Shown: positions 20,501 to 22,480 of the stretch, piece by piece | Position numbering within the stretch: position 1 is the stretch's first letter | Layout of the letters: every line of letters begins with the position of its first letter | From: Phocaeicola plebeius | GTDB lineage: Bacteria; Bacteroidota; Bacteroidia; Bacteroidales; Bacteroidaceae | Assembly: GCA_004558305.1 (NCBI GenBank) | Contig: SFDG01000047.1 | Coordinates: 1-22,480, forward strand | Length of the DNA: 22,480 nucleotides | Reading direction: 5' to 3' | Notes under the pieces: generated by a model | Told to the model about the DNA's origin: nothing | The model's input: only the letters and a program-made list of their open reading frames with translations | The model's database searches: none | Position numbers and translations under genes: made by a program

Positions 20501-21386
20501 TGCCGGCACCAAGGCCGACGGCACTGCCAACATCACTGCGGGCAATCTGACTATCACGGTTCCTGCTAACAAGGATATCGGCACGGAAGTGAACCCCCTG
20601 ATTGTTGACGCTGACCGCATTACCGCAGACGGCAGAGACATCTACATCAACTTCCTCAAGGATGTGACCATTGATCACATCGAAGGAGAGAAGGTGGATA
20701 TCTCCGTCAACGGTGATGTCCTGGCGGGCAATGGCAGACCTGAGCACATCCGGGCGGATGATCTGGAAATGGATGTCCTCGGCAATATCGGCACGGCAAA
20801 GAAGCCCCTGCTGATCCATGTGCCCGGAAGCGCCAACATCCAGACACAGTTCGGTACGATCTATGTCAGAAATCTCTACACCACAGGCGAGAATGCCATT
20901 TCCTTTGGCAATATCGTCAGCGATGTTAATTTCCGATTCGTACCATATGCGTTCATGACGCTGCGTCCTGTGGAACTGCACGACAGTATCCTGACCCTGA
21001 AGGAAGTGGGCGGCAGCCGTATGGTGGACATCCGCGGCAGTGGACTGGATGCGGTGCAAGGGAATGTCCTGTACATCTGGGCTTTGGATGAAGACGGCGT
21101 ATCCGTTACCAATGAGCTAAGACATCTGCACCTGAATGCGGGAACCGTCCGCATGATGATCGCTCTTGGCTATGAGTGGCTGATGTTCCAAACCGGAGAC
21201 AGCGTGGTCATGATTCATCTGACAGAGCTTGAAGATGGCTCCTACATCATTACAGTGGACCCGCAGAATGCGGACTGCCCCGTTTGTGTGACATTGGATG
21301 ATGCGGAATTGACCCAGCTGCCAGAATCCATGATTCTCAGTGAGATCGCGGCTGCGCTGGAACCGGTTTCGTGCAGCGCACTGTAG
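17427..21386 (+). CDS. C-terminal part of the giant adhesin, displaced to the next frame
   Basis: This open frame continues the upstream protein. Its sense extends back to about 17,376, where S-T-A-K-L-T follows the T-E of the third 43-residue repeat, and an in-frame TGA at 17,370 marks the limit. The listed GTG start has no Shine-Dalgarno sequence, sits mid-repeat and gives no signal peptide, so independent translation is unlikely. Order: solenoid to about 17,990; a helical, Leu/Gln/Glu-rich domain to about 18,520; solenoid blocks with the IGT-x3-P motif (18,765; 19,164; 19,482; 20,142; 20,571; 20,781); an Ala-rich helical hairpin at 19,701-20,090; and a compact non-repeat C-terminal domain from about 20,940 with a C-P-V-C pair and a short Cys-containing tail. 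There is no LPXTG, SLH repeat, transmembrane helix or beta-barrel, so the means of surface retention is not apparent. The TAG stop is followed 12 bases later by a strong terminator, so this is the natural 3' end of the gene. Confidence 0.8.
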   Translation: MVTGGKLTAEATEGDIALTKLRTLNTTTGFTAGADMRFDDWMSEKSYNTVAVGGTFGMRENGGTSFDSYEAGYGNRAFIKYADTDNNTNALLSISAGNVGKTSNRLVVDIPAELTMQMPQVGNVYIDALELVLADSDSYDPNSGTYNRVWLSQTDDLLDGYFVTTLDNPKINEFTARDPATGEETMQGDRLDHIVDKTVGTEFEIPAAEDLADRFLGAKGELNGILNAAAVQTMIGAELDSKVLSEIIPDEQRETLMNQLGMLDGLTEQQKQELLAPEQAQKVLESILQSEAYDAEQIYSAMLATDEAGQKKLFALLMDAQLSGQTEGKPFTDLDQLINDLLTDEEREELYKQAIRENGIPEEADPNNTGDTDPRAFHVEIGVSTGNTTIYNDGDIEITVNGNSDLTAENIQSERGDVSVEVQNGSILSAGAGANITGENVSLSASENIGTQEKPVNVEQVEEEPNVTVTVIGKGVAHSETITDPEGNEKTIWVMDVELRYDWARTDDAEATKRLDAEAANGDIFLAEQTGNTGLGILTGAGTVSVLTPGSIADVRTDAEKAAGTPNITTENAIVISEDGSIGTEEQPISVNIGEHMKASAEGDVNITTTENLSITADSQTGELNIEGQKDLTVDNTQSSADGTGNMNIGNIAAGGTASVTAKGDMLASDGSSLVSGDSIALNAGGGIGTAQQPLRVDTAAGSTGSGSLTAIGGADVTVEEINGDLAIDSVVSGGNANITADGSITDTNGNAIADAADSQKKADDAKNLADEARSEADALDEYAAGIEKVAADKENLAKEAAERAEEIQQKIDDALAKNPDANVNALLNQLKLAQAAADKAQEIADQAKAEAKAQRAIADEAAEKAQMLNDAAKAAQDAADAALEKANAEDPSIKTGGDLNLTAGGTIGTGSNALDTEVGGKTNVSAEGDVNLSERGDMHIGTITNPEDAKLALDSTGGITSDSVISGDDLDINALGGNVQVETDVNSISGAVSGDAQISNSGDLRVDDLTVKGQLDLSADGAITAGTKADGTANITAGNLTITVPANKDIGTEVNPLIVDADRITADGRDIYINFLKDVTIDHIEGEKVDISVNGDVLAGNGRPEHIRADDLEMDVLGNIGTAKKPLLIHVPGSANIQTQFGTIYVRNLYTTGENAISFGNIVSDVNFRFVPYAFMTLRPVELHDSILTLKEVGGSRMVDIRGSGLDAVQGNVLYIWALDEDGVSVTNELRHLHLNAGTVRMMIALGYEWLMFQTGDSVVMIHLTELEDGSYIITVDPQNADCPVCVTLDDAELTQLPESMILSEIAAALEPVSCSAL
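17990..18520 (+). other. Helical domain in the C-terminal part of the adhesin
   Basis: About 175 residues with strong helical character, rich in Leu, Gln, Glu and Ala, for example LTEQQKQELLAPEQAQKVLE near 18,225 and a Leu/Asp-rich stretch near 18,430. It sits between solenoid segments and has no Gly-rich turns. Family not recognised. Like the insert near 1,240-1,755 it may be an accessory domain on the stalk. Confidence 0.6.
19701..20090 (+). other. Ala-rich coiled-coil helical hairpin in the adhesin
   Basis: About 130 residues have the Ala/Glu/Lys/Asp composition of a coiled coil, with Ala at regular helix-face positions (A-A-E-R-A-E-E-I, A-D-K-A-Q-E-I-A-D-Q-A). A single break, N-P-D-A-N-V-N, near the middle suggests two helices folding back on each other. 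It is flanked directly by solenoid blocks, I-T-D-T-N-G-N before and L-N-L-T-A-G-G-T-I-G-T after, so it is inserted into the stalk. Confidence 0.8.
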
Positions 21387-21398
21387 GTTAAGCAGCAA

Positions 21399-21454
21399 CC
21401 CCCACATAACTTGTTTACCGTAATTGGTATGCAAGTTATGTGGGGGCGTTTTTT
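21399..21454 (+). terminator. Rho-independent terminator after the giant adhesin
   Basis: A perfect 15-bp stem pairs CCCCCACATAACTTG (21,399-21,413) with CAAGTTATGTGGGGG (21,432-21,446). The loop holds a further 4-bp pairing, TACC with GGTA, around GTAATT. A CG and six T follow. It starts 12 bases after the TAG stop. The T-run lies only on the + strand side, so it mainly serves the adhesin; it may weakly stop transcription from the convergent regulator. Confidence 0.93.
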
Positions 21455-21550
21455 GCCGGTTTGATGCGGGGGAACCTTTAATACAAAAACCCGATTTTCT
21501 GTCACTCTGTACGATTTGACAAAACGATTTCTTAGTAAGACAGACACTTC

Positions 21551-22276
21551 TTATCTGCAAAAAAACTCGATGGCATCGTGGGCAAACCGGGCAGTGCCTT
21601 CACCGCCGGCCTTGTCGATGTTCTCGGTCATGCTGTCTCCGGCGATATAGAGCTGCCCCAGACCCTGCAAAATGGGCTTGGTGCAGGTGTAGTAGTGCCG
21701 GGTGATGAAGTCCTGCAAACTGGCGACCAGTTCCTGGGCCTCCTGGGATTCGGGGGACAGATGGCGGATTTTGCCGAACCGGGCAAAAATATCCATCAGG
21801 GCATCGCCGGTGGACTGCTTCTGTTCGGCGGTCTGACCGGCGGCCTTCTGCTCATATTCCTGCCAGGCCTTGGTTTTGCCCCATCTGGCCTTTGCCTCGG
21901 CGGTATACTGATCCAGTTCGGTGGTATCAAAGGTGGAAAAATCCATGGAAAACACTCCTGTCGTTTGAATTTTTCGGGCGTGGGAGATCAGATTGTCCAG
22001 ATGCTTCCGCTGAAGCTCCAGAAGGTGAATCTGCTGGGTCAGAGCCTCCATGGGATCAAAACCCGGGCTGTCCAGAATCTCCCGGATCTCCTTCAAAGGA
22101 AACTGCAGCTGGCGAAACAGCAAAATGGTTTGCAGCCGACGCAGGGCGGTATCGTCATACAGCCGGTAGCCTGCCTCGGTCACCCAGGTGGGCTTCAGCA
22201 GACCGATGGCGTCGTAGTGGTGGAGCGTGCGCACACTCACACCGGTGAGCAAGCTGACTTCTTTTACGGTTTTCAT
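21551..22276 (-). CDS. MerR-family transcriptional regulator with TipAS ligand-binding domain
   Basis: A 241-residue protein, close to the length of full-length TipA (about 250). Residues 1-70 form the winged helix-turn-helix typical of MerR proteins (VKEVSLLTGVSVRTLHHYD, then E-A-G-Y-R-L-Y and L-K-E-I-R-E-I-L). Residues 75-108 are the dimerisation helix (L-L-E-L-Q-R-K-H-L-D-N-L). Residues 118-241 match the TipAS domain, with A-K-A-R-W-G, H-Y-Y-T-C-T and L-G-Q-L-Y. TipAS domains bind hydrophobic or thiopeptide-type drugs in known members; the ligand here is unknown. Cys198 lies in the segment where TipA has a reactive Cys (from memory), and Cys240 is near the end. The ATG at 22,276 is preferred over a TTG at 22,294 because a GGAGGAG lies five bases before it, within the six-codon extension. 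The promoter upstream has the MerR-type 19-bp spacer, so autoregulation is likely. The gene converges on the adhesin, with a 164-base gap. Confidence 0.93.
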   Translation of the reverse strand: MKTVKEVSLLTGVSVRTLHHYDAIGLLKPTWVTEAGYRLYDDTALRRLQTILLFRQLQFPLKEIREILDSPGFDPMEALTQQIHLLELQRKHLDNLISHARKIQTTGVFSMDFSTFDTTELDQYTAEAKARWGKTKAWQEYEQKAAGQTAEQKQSTGDALMDIFARFGKIRHLSPESQEAQELVASLQDFITRHYYTCTKPILQGLGQLYIAGDSMTENIDKAGGEGTARFAHDAIEFFCR

Positions 22277-22281
22277 CTTAT

Positions 22282-22288
22282 CTCCTCC
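22282..22288 (-). promoter_or_regulatory. Ribosome binding site of the MerR/TipAS gene
   Basis: GGAGGAG on the minus strand lies five bases before the ATG at 22,276. It fixes that ATG as the start, since the upstream TTG would place the site inside the coding sequence. Confidence 0.85.
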
Positions 22289-22298
22289 CGTCAAAGAC

Positions 22299-22329
22299 AG
22301 TATAAGCTATGACGCAAGGTGAGAGTCAA
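22299..22329 (-). promoter_or_regulatory. MerR-type promoter and operator of the regulator gene
   Basis: On the minus strand, TTGACT (22,324-22,329) and TATACT (22,299-22,304) are separated by 19 bases instead of the usual 17. This long spacer is characteristic of promoters that MerR proteins activate by twisting the DNA. Within the element TGAC and GTCA form an inverted repeat with 11 bases between them, a probable operator. Its position directly before the regulator gene implies autoregulation. Confidence 0.82.
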
Positions 22330-22405
22330 GGCCTTTTTCAAAAATTTTTGGAATGTGCTCATTGGTTTTGCTCATCCGCCTGACAAATTGGAATTTAGTG
22401 AGCTC

Positions 22406-22464
22406 AAAGGCCCCCTTGTGTAAAGGGGGCTGTCAGCGAAGCTGACTGGGGGATTGACAACCCC
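22406..22464. repeat. Interspersed palindromic (multi-hairpin) repeat element, possibly continuing past the window
   Basis: Three adjacent inverted repeats: GCCCCCTT/AAGGGGGC with a 5-base loop (22,410-22,430), GTCAGC/GCTGAC with loop GAA (22,432-22,446), and GGGG/CCCC around ATTGACAA (22,449-22,464). From memory, near-identical 'cagcgaagctgac' hairpin elements occur many times between genes in gut Clostridia. No coding potential is seen from 22,330 to the window end. Copy number cannot be tested here. Confidence 0.75.
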
Positions 22465-22480
22465 TCCGGCAAAAATCAAT

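Noticed and set aside
21455..21550. Possible promoter or small gene between the terminator and the regulator stop
   Set aside because: No open frame with a ribosome binding site and no well-spaced -35/-10 pair on either strand; it appears to be only a convergent intergenic spacer.
21578..22312. Plus-strand open frame of 244 codons opposite the MerR gene
   Set aside because: Antisense to a gene with a clear family match, promoter and ribosome binding site; its translation has no recognisable domain.
22339..22350. Perfect 12-base palindrome CAAAAATTTTTG upstream of the regulator promoter
   Set aside because: A-tract palindromes are common in intergenic DNA. It could act as an upstream A/T element for the promoter, but nothing distinguishes it from chance.

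Overview
The window is dominated by one enormous secreted-adhesin-type gene on the + strand, followed by a convergent MerR/TipAS-type regulator and a piece of an interspersed palindromic repeat. GC is moderately high (roughly 55-60 % by eye). Three features suggest a gut-type Clostridia member (Oscillospiraceae/Ruminococcaceae-like): a giant adhesin resembling the LktA-family filamentous adhesins that I recall from Fusobacterium and gut Firmicutes, a TipAS-domain MerR regulator, and the hairpin repeat at the right edge. This assignment is inference; there is no marker gene in the window.

Layout. Positions 2-21386 are one reading unit, broken once by a frameshift near 17,375. The 5' end lies outside the window, so signal peptide, start and promoter are not visible. 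About 5,792 codons are read in the first frame and about 1,337 after the shift, so at least 7,100 residues are encoded here. Regions in order: Gly/Ala-rich beta-repeat segments with a helical insert (2-3,600); a long array of 65-75 residue repeats (3,870-6,370); an acidic, Tyr/Asp-containing insert (6,370-6,810); a second array (6,810-8,560); an Ala/Asn/Ser-rich array (8,560-12,230); beta-strand-rich sequence (12,230-13,230); a Tyr-rich non-solenoid region with scattered Y-x-D-x-N-G motifs (13,230-16,010); solenoid-type sequence with 129-bp tandem repeats (16,010-17,377); the frameshift; and a C-terminal part with a helical domain, solenoid blocks carrying an IGT-x3-P motif, an Ala-rich helical hairpin, and a compact end domain. 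No LPXTG, SLH, transmembrane or autotransporter segment is visible at the C-terminus.

A 15-bp-stem rho-independent terminator follows the gene. The MerR/TipAS regulator (21551-22276, minus) converges on it and has its own promoter with the 19-bp spacer typical of MerR-controlled promoters, which suggests autoregulation. Nothing ties the regulator functionally to the adhesin; they are convergent and probably separate units. The final 75 bases hold a multi-hairpin element. The very long antisense open frames are shadows caused by the near-total absence of TTA, CTA and TCA codons in the adhesin.
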